Of a DNA stretch of 64,000 nt, positions 31,976-43,867 are shown piece by piece (the stretch's first letter is position 1; every line of letters starts with the position of its first letter). The stretch comes from Carettochelys insculpta (lineage: Eukaryota > Chordata > Testudines > Carettochelyidae). The stretch lies in contig NC_134138.1 of assembly GCF_033958435.1 (NCBI RefSeq), positions 269,181,798 through 269,245,797 on the forward strand. The letters run 5' to 3'. A model generated the notes under the pieces. It searched no databases. It was given only the letters and a program-made list of their open reading frames with translations, and was not told the DNA's origin. A program made the position numbers and the translations under genes.

Positions 31976-32954
31976 ATCAGGTCAGTTTGCCCCAGAATGA
32001 TGTGCAGAAAAAAGAGCCATCTAATTACTCCTCAAAGACACATTGGATGGAAGACAAAGGGAGAAATGCATGGGTGGTGGGTGAAGCCGCTGCACGAGGA
32101 GGCAAGCTCTCCAGCCTATGGCACTACCCACACTCCACCCTTGCCCCTTCTAGGCCCTGCCCCCTCCTCACTGCCCCATACCTTCCCCACTGTCTACCTC
32201 TTCTTTCTGCTCACCCATTCCAGCCAAATCCATGGACCCAAATGTAGCACATGCCATGTGGGGCAAAATACTCTTCTAAAATTTCTTTCTAAAGAAGATG
32301 GACCATGTTTTCCACTGCCTGCCAGACTCTGAGGACTGAACATGCAGAAGGTGCCTAATTAAAGCCACTAAATTTTGGAATAAAAATTTTCAGTCACATG
32401 TTTTGTGAGATAACCTGAAGTGCATCAGAGGTTTATTTGCAAAACTTTTGTAGGAAGGGCAAGACACATGTCCTGCTGAATACATTAAATAGTATGGAAC
32501 ACATGATGCAGCTCTTCTCTGTTTTACATTTTCTTCATCAGTATTTCAAAGCTGATGTTATGTTTTACATATACACTTAAGTCTTCCTAAAGTCATCATT
32601 CGAGATTACTACTTATTTAAATTCACTGAAACAAAGACATTATGTGAAATTAATAGGTCAGAGCCCTTTAGTGTGTTCATAACAAAGTGCTTTGCTTTTA
32701 GAAGACTAATTTACTTTGTGTGATTTTCAAAGCAAGACATGCTTATGAAATTTCTCTCTATGTTTATGTTAAAATATCTTTCCAAAGATTTTCAGCATCA
32801 CAAAGGATTCTATATCTTAGTAAGATACAGATTTTGGTGGAGGGTCTCTGAAAGCTAGTTCATCAAATAGTCAGAAGTAAAAGGGGGTGTCCTCTCTTGA
32901 AAATTCAAATATGATAACCCTTGATTGGTCTTGTATGGTTGGGACTGGCTCTCT
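31976..32954. other. Non-coding stretch with C-rich segment
   Basis: 32110-32225 is pyrimidine-rich (CCACCCTTGCCCCTTCTAGG) and similar to 47330-47520. Nothing else recognised. Confidence 0.4.
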
Positions 32955-34820
32955 AGAGCTACATCTGCACTACATCATGCTTTCAAAAGGCGATCTCCTG
33001 GAAGATGGCCCCAGAAAAGCGCCTTTCGAAAGAGCACGTCCATGCACACAAAAAAGTGCATCGCACTTTCGACCCGATTTTCAAAGGATCGTGTCCACAC
33101 ACAAGCAGCAGCTGCTCTTCAGATTCGCTCTTCTGAAAGAGGGCGTCTACACAACCAGAAGGAAACTCCGCAGATGGGGTTGCATGGGTGACAGGCCTTT
33201 CCAGGGCCTCAGCCAGCTGCTCCATTAAAGTGCCCCTCCCAAGCACCCGCGACCTGCACACTCCTCGTGTGCTCCCACAGGACCACCATGATGTCACTCA
33301 GGTGGCTCATCAGGGTGTCCCACGCAGCCCTCCACTATGCGCGGTCGGCCTCGTCCATGCAGAGGTGCTGCTCCACAACCTCTGCTTGGCGATGGGAGGA
33401 GTCATCCTCTGCTGGCTGCCACCATGCCCTCCTGCTCCAGGCCCCTCTTGGTGCTGCTGGGGGTGATGACCGGTCCACCTCCTCTGCATGGCTGTCCAAG
33501 ACAACAGAGTGGGTGGGGTTCTCCTGGCTTTCCTGAGGCATGGCTGAGGGAAAGGGGAAGAAGAGACAGTTCCTTGTTACTGGCATGGGGGATGAGCCCC
33601 CTCTACCCCCCTTTAGACACCATCCCCTGTCCAGCAGCAGGTGGCCTTGAGGTGTTGCGCATGCTGTGGGGGTCCCTGCCCATGTGGGACAGTTCCCGGG
33701 TATGGTCCTGCCCCACCCAACCCCTTCCAGCACATGCAGCTCATGGTGCTGTCCATTGGGGCAGTTGCTGAGTATTGCCAGTGACTGTGGCAGCAAGCTG
33801 GGAGCCACGAACATCTGTGCTGTGTCTGTCTTGGGTCCACTGGGTGTGTAGGTGGCCTGCTGGCGGCTGTGGTGACCCTGCCCCATGATCTGGTGGGTAT
33901 TCCCTGCTGGGTACTTACCAGAGGGTCCCTCACTAAGGTCCGGGGATGTCCAGTTGCCCATCGCGTGGCTCAAAGACTGGGATGGCAAGTCAATAACGAT
34001 GTTCTTCTCCTCACTGCAGGCCTCAGTGGCCTGCTCTGGCTCTGGCTCCGGGTGCATGGGGTGGTCATCAGCTCCCAGCTCCTGCTTCTCCCAGGGGTGC
34101 GGCTCACCTGCCGAGGTGTCCAGGATGGCGGGGTGGGGAGCTGTCCCTGGGCCCCAAGAGGCTGCAGAGATCCTGACAGTAAGGGCAGGATTCAGGTCCC
34201 ACCCCAGAGCAGCCAGCAGAGTCCTGGGCCCAGGCATAGCCCTGCCACAACTCCTTGACTTTGCTCCTCACTAGGTCAGATCTGTGGGCAAGGTGTCCCC
34301 GGGTGGCAAGGCTGGTGGCGAGCCAGGCAAAGGTGGCCATGTGGCGCTGCTTGCTGCACATCTCTCTCAGGACCTCCTCCTCCGCCCACAGGCAGAGGAA
34401 GTCCCGCAGCTCAGAGTCTGTCCAGGAGGGGCACCTCATTTGGGGAGCTTCCTGGCCATCTGTGAGCCCTGTGAAGCCTCTGCGGGGGCTCCCAGGGGCT
34501 CTCAGGGGGGCTGGCTGCTGGCCATGTGGGGCATCTGGCCTGCAGGGATGGCTTCGGGGGCATGCTGTGCCTGGCTTGTGTTCTCCCTGCTACCAGCACT
34601 CTCTCAGCTTCCAGCCACGGGGTTTCTGGGTCCCTGTGGCTTGAAACATGGCTGGATGCAGGGAGCATAGACCTCTGCTGCCACCCGTTGTCCAGGGCGT
34701 CTCCGCAAGCCAGCTGGCCGATGCCATGGCGGACTCCTCTTTCTAAAGAGCAGTCCGTGGCGCGCCTACACAAGTTTGTTTTTGAAAGATTCTTTCAAAA
34801 GGGGCCGTTCTTCCTGACCT
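32955..34820 (-). mobile_element. Decayed Harbinger element of a second family (TTTCGAAAG ends), Myb gene only
   Basis: The left end AGCTACATCTGCACTACATC leads into TTTCAAAAGG and CTTTCGAAAG blocks. The right end is GAAAGATTCTTTCAAAAGG, followed by a break before any GGCTACGTC-type terminus, so the right tip seems lost. No 3-bp duplication can be tested. It holds a Myb/SANT-like pseudogene on the minus strand; no DDE transposase is found. Confidence 0.7.
33230..34440 (-). pseudogene. Myb/SANT-like protein remnant, second Harbinger family
   Basis: The domain is readable at 34439-34150 as CPSWTDSELRDFLCLWAEEE then VRSKVKELWQGYAWAQDSAG and CPYCQDLCSLLGP, clearly homologous to the main family (first Trp kept). 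A donor AGGGACCCTCTG|GTAAGTACCC lies near 33920 and an acceptor near 33535; exon 2 carries the QAEVVEQHLCMDEADRA helix. Frame breaks between domain and exon 1 end, and no intact start, make it inactive. Confidence 0.75.
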
Positions 34821-35135
34821 GGGATCAGAGGAGCACTTTTGGCAACGTGCCACAGATAAGGAAGAGTATCAACAATCACCTGAGACAAATGGTCCACCTC
34901 TGTTAGCACTGAGTCTCTGACAGCAATCACTGCCTCAGAGGAAGGTGTAAGAAACCCCCCAAATGACAATTATGAAGTAGAAAACACAGCTTGCAAACCC
35001 CCAGTAGAGTGAGGGTTTTTTGTTTTTCTAATCCTGGGCAGTCAGGTGGCTTGCTGTTATGTCTTGACCCAGAAGGATTTATATCATTATTCCTCTCAAC
35101 TCTAATGTGGCTTCTCTGACTAACTTCTTTACATG
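34821..35135. other. Non-coding stretch
   Basis: No gene or repeat recognised. Confidence 0.35.
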
Positions 35136-35540
35136 GGCTATGGTTACACTACAGCACTCTGTCAACAGAAGTCGCTGTGCGAAGAGATTTCCTGACAAAA
35201 TTTCTGTTGACAGAGTGTGGCCACACAAAAAAGCAAATTGGGAGACTGCTCTCTCAACAAAACAGGCACCAGGAAGCACAGCAGACAGAGCTGCCCATTG
35301 TTCTGGATGCCCTGTCCGTCGAGAGAAGCTCTCCCCAGAGCGTCCACGCAGCTTTTATGTTGACAGAATCTGTCAACAGGAGTGTTATGCCTCATGGCTT
35401 TGAGGCAGAACGCTGCGAGCAAAAGTGCTGAGTTTTGTCCACAGACTGTGAACAAAATGTATTTTGTGTGTGGACAGTCCACCAGTTTTGTCAACAAACC
35501 CAGGGTTTTGTCAGCAAAACTTGCTCGTATAACCATAGCC
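35136..35540. mobile_element. Harbinger-like MITE A (TTTTGTCAACA family)
   Basis: Left GGCTATGGTTACACTACAGC, right reversed GGCTATGGTTATACGAGCAA. The interior is full of CTGTTGACAGAG and TTTTGTCAACAAA palindromic blocks. Flanks ATG/TCG do not match, so the target duplication has decayed or the boundary is off by a base. 405 bp, no coding capacity. Confidence 0.75.
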
Positions 35541-36349
35541 TCGTAGTATAACCTTAAAATGCAAATTTTTTTGAGCTAGGGATTTAATCTTTAATCTCAG
35601 TAGGTGTTTTTTACCCTGCATTAAACTTTGATGCCATCACTGTTTGCTGCTTGTGATGCCTATTGGTTAACAGTCATTGTCTTGCCCAGAAACACTTAAA
35701 AGTAGATCACGGTCACTTTAATGTATGCCTGGATGACGTCTTGTGTCCAACAGAGCAATTCTTCTAAAGGTAACCTCCTTAAGCCTTGTGTCTGGCACTC
35801 CATAGATTGTGAATTTTGCCTGCTTTCAACTAAGCAAATCCAAAAAATGTAAATGTATTACTTATGCGCTGGCTAATTGGTATGCTTGCTGCTTCCCAAG
35901 CTCCCTGCAAATTTATTTTATGCTTCTTTATTTAGCCTATAAGACATTTCCTGGCTCTTCCCCCAGAATGTCATGGATGAACAGGACGGCACTGGCTGCT
36001 ATGCTGTCATTTGAGAATCAGGCAGCGGGCTGGGGGTCAAATTCATATGCTGCCAAATCAGTCACAAAGTACTGACAATGGCCCATGAAATCCAGCACAA
36101 GGTGTAAGTTTTGCTTGGCTGGGACTTACGCAGGCACCCTGAAAACAGGGAGGTGGAATTTCTGGTGAACAGGGAAGTTTAATGAACAAAAAATGCCGCT
36201 AAGGCAGGGCTCAAATTGAGAGGGAACCCGCCCACCCCGACCCACCAAAGTTCCACCCACTAGCCAAACCCTGCACACTTGAGCTGTCAAAATGAGATTC
36301 CACTTACCGATAAATGTGGCGATCTTCAGACTTTGATTGCCCCCTCCTT
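35541..36349. other. Non-coding stretch
   Basis: No gene; 36190-36300 (GGGAACCCGCCCACCCC and on) is unlike the surroundings but unassigned. Confidence 0.35.
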
Positions 36350-36791
36350 GGCTACATCTACATGAGTGGCTTTTCCCAGCAAAACTGGGCTTTTGTCAGG
36401 AAAAAACACGGAGTGTCTACACGCAAAATGTGCTTTGTTGACAGTTTGTCAACAAAACCCAGCACGTCTGCCGGCATCATTGTACCTCTTCCCATTCAGG
36501 TATAACACATCTCTCAACAGTGTTCTGTCAGCAAAACAGCTGTGGAGATGCTATGAGGTCCTTTTATCAACAGACAGGGCTTCTGATTCAGCCGGCAGCC
36601 TGTTTGCAAATCTTTCAGTCAGACATTCTGTCTAGAGAGGGCCAGGCAGTCTGGCTGCTCTCTGTCAGTAGAGCGGATGGCTCTTTCGATCTGCTTTTCT
36701 GCGTAGACACAAACAATCAACAAAAGTTTTGCAGGAAAAACCCTTCTGACAGTCACTTCTGTTGACAGATGCTTCTTGCGCAGACACAGCC
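36350..36791. mobile_element. Harbinger-like MITE B (TTTTGTCAACA family)
   Basis: Left GGCTACATCTACATGAGTGG, right reversed GGCTGTGTCTGCGCAAGAAG. Internal CTGTCAGCAAAACAGC and CTTCTGTTGACAGATG blocks tie it to MITEs A and C. Flanks CTT and CTG agree at two of three positions. Confidence 0.7.
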
Positions 36792-37082
36792 CTGGTGTAT
36801 TTGCTTTGATCAGCTGTGACATCAATAATGTCAACATTTAAATTACTGTCCTGGAGCATCTGACTAACACAGCACTCAAACGAACACAAGTAGTTAGTAC
36901 TGCTCTGACCTATTGTTTCAGGCTGTCTACAGATTAGGTTGAAAGCAAAGCTGAGATTGTGGACAAAGGGTAGCACCCTCAGAAAATGCCAGGTTTCTGA
37001 GCCAGCGTGATGCAGTCCAACCTGAGTCTTACAAAAGCCTCCCAAACATCAATAGCAACTCAGAACTACACTCAGACTCACA
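36792..37082. other. Non-coding stretch
   Basis: Short spacer without recognised content. Confidence 0.3.
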
Positions 37083-37138
37083 GTTATTTTGAAATAGCGG
37101 CCGTTACTTTGAAATAACTTTGCTGCGTAGATATACCC
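37083..37138. repeat. Terminal fragment of a third Harbinger-like family
   Basis: TTTTGAAATAGCGGCCGTTA then CTTTGAAATAACTTTGCTGC and GTAGATATACCC is one isolated right end with GAAATA palindromes. It abuts MITE C. Confidence 0.5.
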
Positions 37139-37141
37139 TAA

Positions 37142-37596
37142 GGCAACAGCTACACTACAGCGCTCTCACAACAGACGTTATTGTCAGAAGAGATATTCCA
37201 ACAAAACGTCTGTCGACAGATCAAGGCCACACATGAAAGCAGATCGCTCTGTCAATCTGCTCTATCGACAGAGAGTGGCTGGACAGCCCAGCCACTATCT
37301 CAACAGAACAGCCAACAGGAAACACAGCAGACAGGGTGGGCCAATGACCTGGAAGCCCTGCCTGTTGACAGAGGACACCCTACGCCACCTCCAGAGCATC
37401 CACATGGATTTTTTGTTTACAGATTCTGTCGAGAAAAGTGTTCTGCCTGATGGGGGAGAGGCAGAAGTCTGTTGACAAATGTGTTGAGTTCTGTCAACAG
37501 TATGTTGACAAAATGCGTTTTTAGTGTGGACGCTTTGCAAATTTTGTCAAAAAAACCGGGGTTTTGTTGACAAAACTGTCTAGTGTAGATGTAGCT
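37142..37596. mobile_element. Harbinger-like MITE C (TTTTGTCAACA family)
   Basis: Left GGCAACAGCTACACTACAGC, right reversed AGCTACATCTACACTAGACA. Inside are GTCTGTCGACAGATC, CTGTCGAGAAAAG and TTTTGTTGACAAAAC. Flanks do not give a matching 3-bp repeat. Confidence 0.7.
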
Positions 37597-39402
37597 CCCG
37601 TGACTAAGAATCTGCTTTCTGTCTCTACCAATCTCCTTCTCCTACCAAAAGATACAGCATCTTCCAGGAAGGGTAATCATTGCCCAACTGAGACAGGGAA
37701 AAGTCCAGAGGGAAGCCAGCCATGAATTCTTTGGTGTCTATGAACAGGCTTCCCTGGGTCCAAATCCAAACTTCCTTGGAGTTCAATGATTCTTTTGATT
37801 TGGCAGGTTCCATCTTAGTTTCCTAGCAGGATCATACCACATTTGAATACTGTGATTATCAACACAATAGTACAACCTCTGCAGGGCACCTATTCTTTTA
37901 AGCCAAGATTAAGAATCATATAGCACTTGCTCGTGAATCCAACTGGCAGTTATGATGGTTGCAGGCTCTCTTGGATTGTTACTGAAATGCTGTCAGCACT
38001 TGTTTTTGCAAACTCGACTTGGGAGCAAGGCTGGGAACTTGGAGATGATCCAGATGTAGCATTCATGCATTTTAAAAGCACTTCAAAAAGGATTTACCTC
38101 AAACTTTAAAGAGAAGTTTATTTAAAAAATACTAATATGGGTCCAGATTCTGAGCTGGTGTAACTGAGACATCTTCACTGACACGGAGGTAGCTACATCA
38201 GTGTAGTTCATAGCAACTGAGGATGTGTTCCAGGGAATTCAATGTGGTCCTAAGAAAATCTCTTTCCATGAGTGTGTTTGTATGCTTATATTACAGGAGA
38301 CTTTCACTTTCTTTATCTGGACAAGCTACATTCTCCCACAGGTGCTCATTACATTCTTCCACATGACTCCTTTATGGAGGTGCAGACAGTGGCTGAATGG
38401 CTGGCTTGGTTTGTTCTGCTTATGACATTGTGAAGGTAATTTTGTCTTCAAGGACCGGCTCCCTCAGTATATATTCCAGAAACCATTCATAAAAGGTCTG
38501 TCCTGCCAGCTTTCATCCCATCCTTTGGGAATGATGTGAAATGATGTGTCAGAATTCATGGGCTTTGCAGAGTGCTTGGTTCACCACAAGGGCCCTAGGT
38601 AGAGGTGAAAAAGCAGATTACTACAAGCCACAACTGCTGCTTTTTACCTTCACCAGTGTGGTACTAGCCATTCTGTCTGGGCCTTTCTCCATGTCAGGAG
38701 CTGAGTCATATTAATCTCTGCCACCCATGAAAAATTCCATGATTTGGAATCTCACAATGAAATACCATCACTATGGTGAAATCAGGATCTTACCCTTATC
38801 CCGCAGGGCTGATTTTAATGCAGTGACAATTCAGTGCAAAGTGGCTGTAACACCTCAGGTTACTAATGAAACCTCCCTTCTCCCACCACCCACCCAATAA
38901 ACACAAATATTCTTGGAACAAGAACATGGATAAAAGGTCCAAAAGCCTCCTCTCACAACTACAGCCCTGTTCTCTGTTTCCTCCTGTTCGCACCACTCCT
39001 ATTCCAATCAGGCTCTCCTACGGCTGCCATCACCATACTATCTATATACCATCCAGACGTGTGCTAAGCAGTCTGATGGGCATCTGGTCCAGTTGTGGAT
39101 CTCTCTCTTTCACTTTCCCAGGAAAATTTGGAATTTGTTTAAAAAATATTAATATGGGTCCAGATCCTGAGCTGGTGTAACTGAGGCATGTAATGTGTTA
39201 TATGTCCACACAGCTCAAGGACATGTGCCTTGCTCTTACAACAGAAGGTAGTGAGATTTGTGATGCCTCTTCATTCCTGTGGGAGTTTGTTAGACACTTT
39301 CTAAATCCCATACATAGCAATCCAACCAAATAGTTTTGCAGGGTGTGACACGCTCTACCTTAAAGAGTGCTCTGTAGCTCCCAAAATCCTCATTAATACA
39401 TA
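37597..39402. other. Non-coding stretch with two copies of an old repeat
   Basis: 38121-38172 and 39138-39189 share nearly the same 50 bases (AATATGGGTCCAGATYCTGA, GCTGGTGTAACTGAGRCAT). This belongs to an old sauropsid interspersed repeat. No gene seen. Confidence 0.5.
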
Positions 39403-40113
39403 GGCTACGTCTACACGTGCACGCTACACCGAAGTAGCTTATTTCGATGTAGCGACATCGAAATAGGCTATTTCGATGAATAACGTCTACACGTCCTCCA
39501 GAGCTGGCAACGTCGACGTTCAACTTCGACGTTGGGCAGCACCACATCGAAATAGGCGCTGCAAGGGAACGTCTACACGCCAAAGTAGCACACATCGAAA
39601 TAAGGGTGCCAGGAACAGCTGCAGACAGGGTCATAGGGCGGACTCAACAGCAAGCCGCTCCCTTAAAGGGCCCCTCCCAGACACAGTTGCACTAAACAAC
39701 ACAAGATCTACAGAGCTGACAACTGGTTGCAGACCCTGTGCATGCAGCATGGATCCCCAGCTGCAGCAGCAGCAGCCAGAAGCCCTGGGCTAAGGGCTGC
39801 TGCACACGGTGACCATAGAGCCCCGCAGGGGCTGGAGAGAGAGCATCTCTCAACCCCTCAGCTGATGGCCACCATGGCGGACCCCACTATTTCAATGTTG
39901 CTGGACGCAGATCGTCTACACGTGCCCTACTTCAACATTCAACTTCAAAGTAGGGCGCTATTCCCATCCCCTCATGGGGTTAGCGACTTCGATGTCTCGC
40001 TGCCTAACGTCGATTTCAACTTCGAAATAGCGCCCAACACGTGTAGCCATGACGGGCGCTATTTCGAAGTTGGCGCCGCTACTTCGAAGTAGCGTGCACG
40101 TGTAGACATGGCC
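39403..40113 (-). mobile_element. 711-bp internally deleted Harbinger element, copy 2
   Basis: Left GGCTACGTCTACACGTGCAC, right reversed GGCCATGTCTACACGTGCAC, flanked by ATA at 39400-39402 and 40114-40116. It keeps the transposase promoter-like CTCCCTTAAAGGGCCCC and the transposase start (39751), which reads MDPQLQQQQPEALG and stops at 39793. The deletion junction follows within about 60 bases; the rest is the Myb-side end. The right flank is the exact 3' end of a CR1. Confidence 0.95.
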
Positions 40114-40945
40114 ATAGAATCCTAGAAGACAAAAGTTGGAAGACACCTCAAGAGGTCATGTCCAACCCCCTCCTCAAGCAGGACCAACTACAGCTAAATT
40201 ATCCCAGCCAGGGCTTCATCAAGTCTGGCCTTACAAATGTCTAAAGATGTAGCTTCCATACTCCCTCATTTCTATGCTTCACCACCCTTCTAGTGATATA
40301 GTTTTTCCTGATATCCAACCTAGGACCTCCCCCACTGTAACTTGAGACCATTGTGTCTTGTTCTGTCATTCGATACTACTGAGACTAGTCTGGCTCCATC
40401 CTCTTTGGACCCTCTTTTCAGGTAGTTGAAGGCTGCTATCAAATTCCCCCCCTTATTCTTCTCTTCTGCAGACTCAATAAGCCCCCTTCCCTCAGCCTTT
40501 CCTCGTGAGTCATGCACCCCAGACTCCTAATCATTTTTGTTGCCCACTGCTGGACTGTCTCCAATTTGTCCACATTCTTTCTGTAGCGGGGGCCCCAAAA
40601 TTGGATGCAGTACTCCAGATGTAGCCTCACCAGTGCCAAACAAAGGGCAATAATCACTTTCCTGAGCTGTTGGCAATGCTCCTACTTATGCATTAGCCTT
40701 CTTGGCAAAAAGGGCACTCTGTTTACTCAAATCCAGCTCCTCATCTATTGTGATCCCCAGGTCCTTTTCTTTAGAACTGTGGCTTAGCTATTTAGGCTGT
40801 AGCAGTGCATGGGATCCTTCCATCCCAAGTGCAGGAGTCTGAACTTGTCCTTGCTGAAATTCATCAGATTTCATTTGTCCCAATCCTCCAGTTTGTCTAG
40901 GTCACTTTTGACCCTATCCCTACCCTCCAGCCTGTCTATCTCTCC
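40114..40945 (-). repeat. CR1 LINE 3' end
   Basis: Begins with the reversed CR1 terminus ATAGAATCCTAGAAGAC and runs through TGGAAGACACCTCAAGAGGT and CTCCAGATGTAGCCTCACCA. On the minus strand a 72-codon ORF (40657-40439) matches the CR1 C-terminal block LEYCIQFWGPRYRKNVDKLE. Frames are broken overall. Confidence 0.85.
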
Positions 40946-42720
40946 TTAAGTCTATGCCATAAGCAACAAAAACACTCCAAAAACCAAAGACTCCAACAGA
41001 AGAGACTAGCCTGGCTTTCAAAGATGAAACCTATATTCCATGAGCTGCAGGATCCAGTGGGGTGAGAAAAACTGCTTAATCTAGATGTTGCCAGTCTAAT
41101 AGGGCTGAAAGTTTACAGTGCATGCTTATATTTTCTTGTCTTTTAGCAAGGACTCTGACTTTTTGCCTATCACTTATTAAAATTTCTCTTTTGTAATCAA
41201 TAAACTTGTTTTATTGTTTATCTTTACCCATGAGTTTTCCTGAAGTGTTTAAATCTACTCAGTTTTACAGAGGCTGGTGTATTTTCCACTGATGATGTGG
41301 TGAACCAGTTAATAAACTTACACAGCTCATTTTGGGCAGTGCAAGAGGGTGTATTCCTGAGGGAAAAGGCTGGGAGTTATGGGGATTTGGCTGGTGCCTT
41401 TGTCTGTGTGATTCATGAGTGGATCTGGGAGCATTCATACAAGTTAGTTGGGTTTGGGGTTTCACATGCAATTGTGCCGAGCGATGATAGCACCTGGAGG
41501 GGTTTACTGCTTGCCACTAGCAAAGCATTATAAGAGACAGCCCAGGCTGGAGAGTTAATGGGGCAAACATTCCCACAGTCCCAGGCTGCACACCAGGAAT
41601 CATGTCACACAGGGGACAATCAGATTTCCATCTCTTGCTTATTCTTTTCTCCATGTATAATGTACCATGTATAACCAACACAACCCCTCTTCCACCCCTA
41701 CCCCTTCCAATGAAGTCTTGGCTTAATTTTTTTTTTGAATTTCCCTTTAAAATCAAGTGAATTTAATACTAGAAACAGGAGTCACAATGAGAACCCTGGA
41801 GAGCAGAACCCTCTGTTTAGCTGACAAATAGCGATGGCACAAGTAGCAGCACTGAAAGCTCACCTGTCAATGTGTTCAAATCCTGTTCTGGAAGAACCAC
41901 CTTTGTTGGTAAAACAATCATCCCTTTTCTATGTTTACACAGTCCTTAGGTTCCCTGACACAATTTCCAGCAAGCAGGCCTGGTCAATATGAATTATGTG
42001 GTAGTGAAGGTGGGTTGTGCTGTGAAGATTTTTCTTCTAAGAATATTATTGAGCTGACTGAACTCTTTCAAATTGGCCACCTAGATAATAATGCCCTTTG
42101 GCCATTAGTGGCATGGGTCAGATTAAACACCTGAAGTAATTCATCTGAATACATTACTTGAAATCATCTGGGTAGCGGTGGGTGAAGGAGGCAAGATGTG
42201 GCAGAGAATTGTTAGAGAAAAATGGGTTGAGCTGTTGCATTTAATTATTCATTCTGCTTAATTTGCTCATGGACAAGATAAATTGTCCATGGACTGCATG
42301 TTCTGCAAGCCACTCCTCCCTGACAAAACAGACTTGGCATTGAATGTTCAAATAAATAGATGCAGGCAACGAAAATTCCTCCTGTCAGACTGATCATGTC
42401 AGAATAGAATTCTTGTATAGATGCCAGAGCTGACAGAAATGTAAACAAAAGTGGTGCTGTTTCCCAGCTCATATTCATTTCCACATTTGTTTTTTGTCTT
42501 GTGGGGCATTCACTTGAGTTTTTTCCAGTTAATTTTGTGCTTGTGAAAGACCGTATGACAATTGTGTGATCTGAAGAGCTCTAAGCAGTAATGCAATAGG
42601 TACAGATGGCCGTGTGCTCTAGTGAAGAGATGCTTCACTCAGACATTTGTGTGATAAGCTTAGCTGTCCTGCTGGGTCAGCCTCAGTAAGTTACTACTCT
42701 GTATGACGGATGGGCTATGT
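40946..42720. other. Non-coding stretch
   Basis: About 1.8 kb without recognised gene or element. Confidence 0.4.
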
Positions 42721-43076
42721 CAGTGGTTCTTAAGCAAGGGCACATGTACCCGTGGGGGTATGTAGAGCTCTTCCAGGGGGTACATTAACTCAACATTTCT
42801 CAACCTTTTTATAAATTAAAAAAAATTGGATTTTACATTCCTCTGACTTTTTTTTTGTTTTTCCTTTTTGAACAGTCCTACGTACAATGGCAAGTTTATT
42901 GCCTAGCAGCAATTTCTTCCAACCAGCCAGTTATGACTAAGTTGTTAAAAACAAATGTTTTACAAAGGTAGAAAATAAACTATGTATCTGACAATTATAG
43001 GCAGTGAGAGTATTTACTTATTTAGTTATTTATTGGAAAAAGGGTACTTTATTAAAAAAAAGGTTGAGAAATACTG
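42721..43076. mobile_element. hAT MITE, 356 bp
   Basis: Left CAGTGGTTCTTAAGCAAGGG, right (reversed) CAGTATTTCTCAACCTTTTT; flanks GGCTATGT (42713-42720) and GGCTACGT (43077-43084), seven of eight. AT-rich interior without coding capacity. Confidence 0.8.
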
Positions 43077-43867
43077 GGCTACGTTGTACTCTGCGTTTCC
43101 ACAATGTCTAGAATAATGCAACAGGGCTTCAGCTGCAGCTGGGGACTCTAAATACCATGCTAATACAATAATAAAATACATGGATGGAATTACACTGGGT
43201 AAAACTGTAGTATATTGTATCCTATCTTTTGTGAACCTTTGGCTGCTGATAAGGACTCTTAGGCAGACAGTGAATCTTTTCTCTGTAACCTCTAATTTGG
43301 AATCATTTAACCTTGATTTCCAATATTTTAAGATAAACATGACCCAACTTCACTCCACAAAGAGGTGACCATTCTTCAGTGCGAACGTCTGAGCCTGGTG
43401 CATGCTACATTAATTTTATTTTCCTTCTTTCATCCTGATTAAACTGTCCACTGGTAATTCTTTGCCTTTAGGCAGAAGCCAGTACGATTTTGTCACTAAT
43501 AGGAAATGAGTATGTATGCATAAAAACACAATTAGAGTAACAACATTCTTCACATTTCACGCCACTCAAATTAGCAAATAGGTGTGTTCTTGCAGGAGTT
43601 GTCAGGCACAGACATGCGTTTTGCATCTACTCTAAATTACATATTTTCTTCTACTGTAAAGCTGCAATATACTTTAAATGTGCCATACAGTATTTTTGTT
43701 TTAAATTTAAAATGTTCCCATGCCCTGACACAGCTATGTTACGCCCAACTCTCTCATGATCTGAGCAGAGTAAGATCTGGTGAGTGTTTGCACAAAAGGC
43801 TGCCTGAGAAAAGTTCTAGCACCTTCATGAGAGAGCATGAAGGTCACCAGGGAGGTCTAATGGCTAA
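43077..43867. other. Non-coding stretch
   Basis: AT-rich, no gene or element recognised. Confidence 0.4.

Noticed and set aside
35136..35543. Exact target duplication for MITE A (and MITE C)
   Set aside because: Flanking triplets ATG/TCG (A) and TAA/CCC (C) do not match under my boundaries, so I do not claim duplications there.
42713..43084. GGCTATGT/GGCTACGT flanks as Harbinger termini
   Set aside because: They look like the Harbinger terminal motif but are the same on both sides in direct orientation and sit next to hAT inverted ends; they are the 8-bp hAT duplication.
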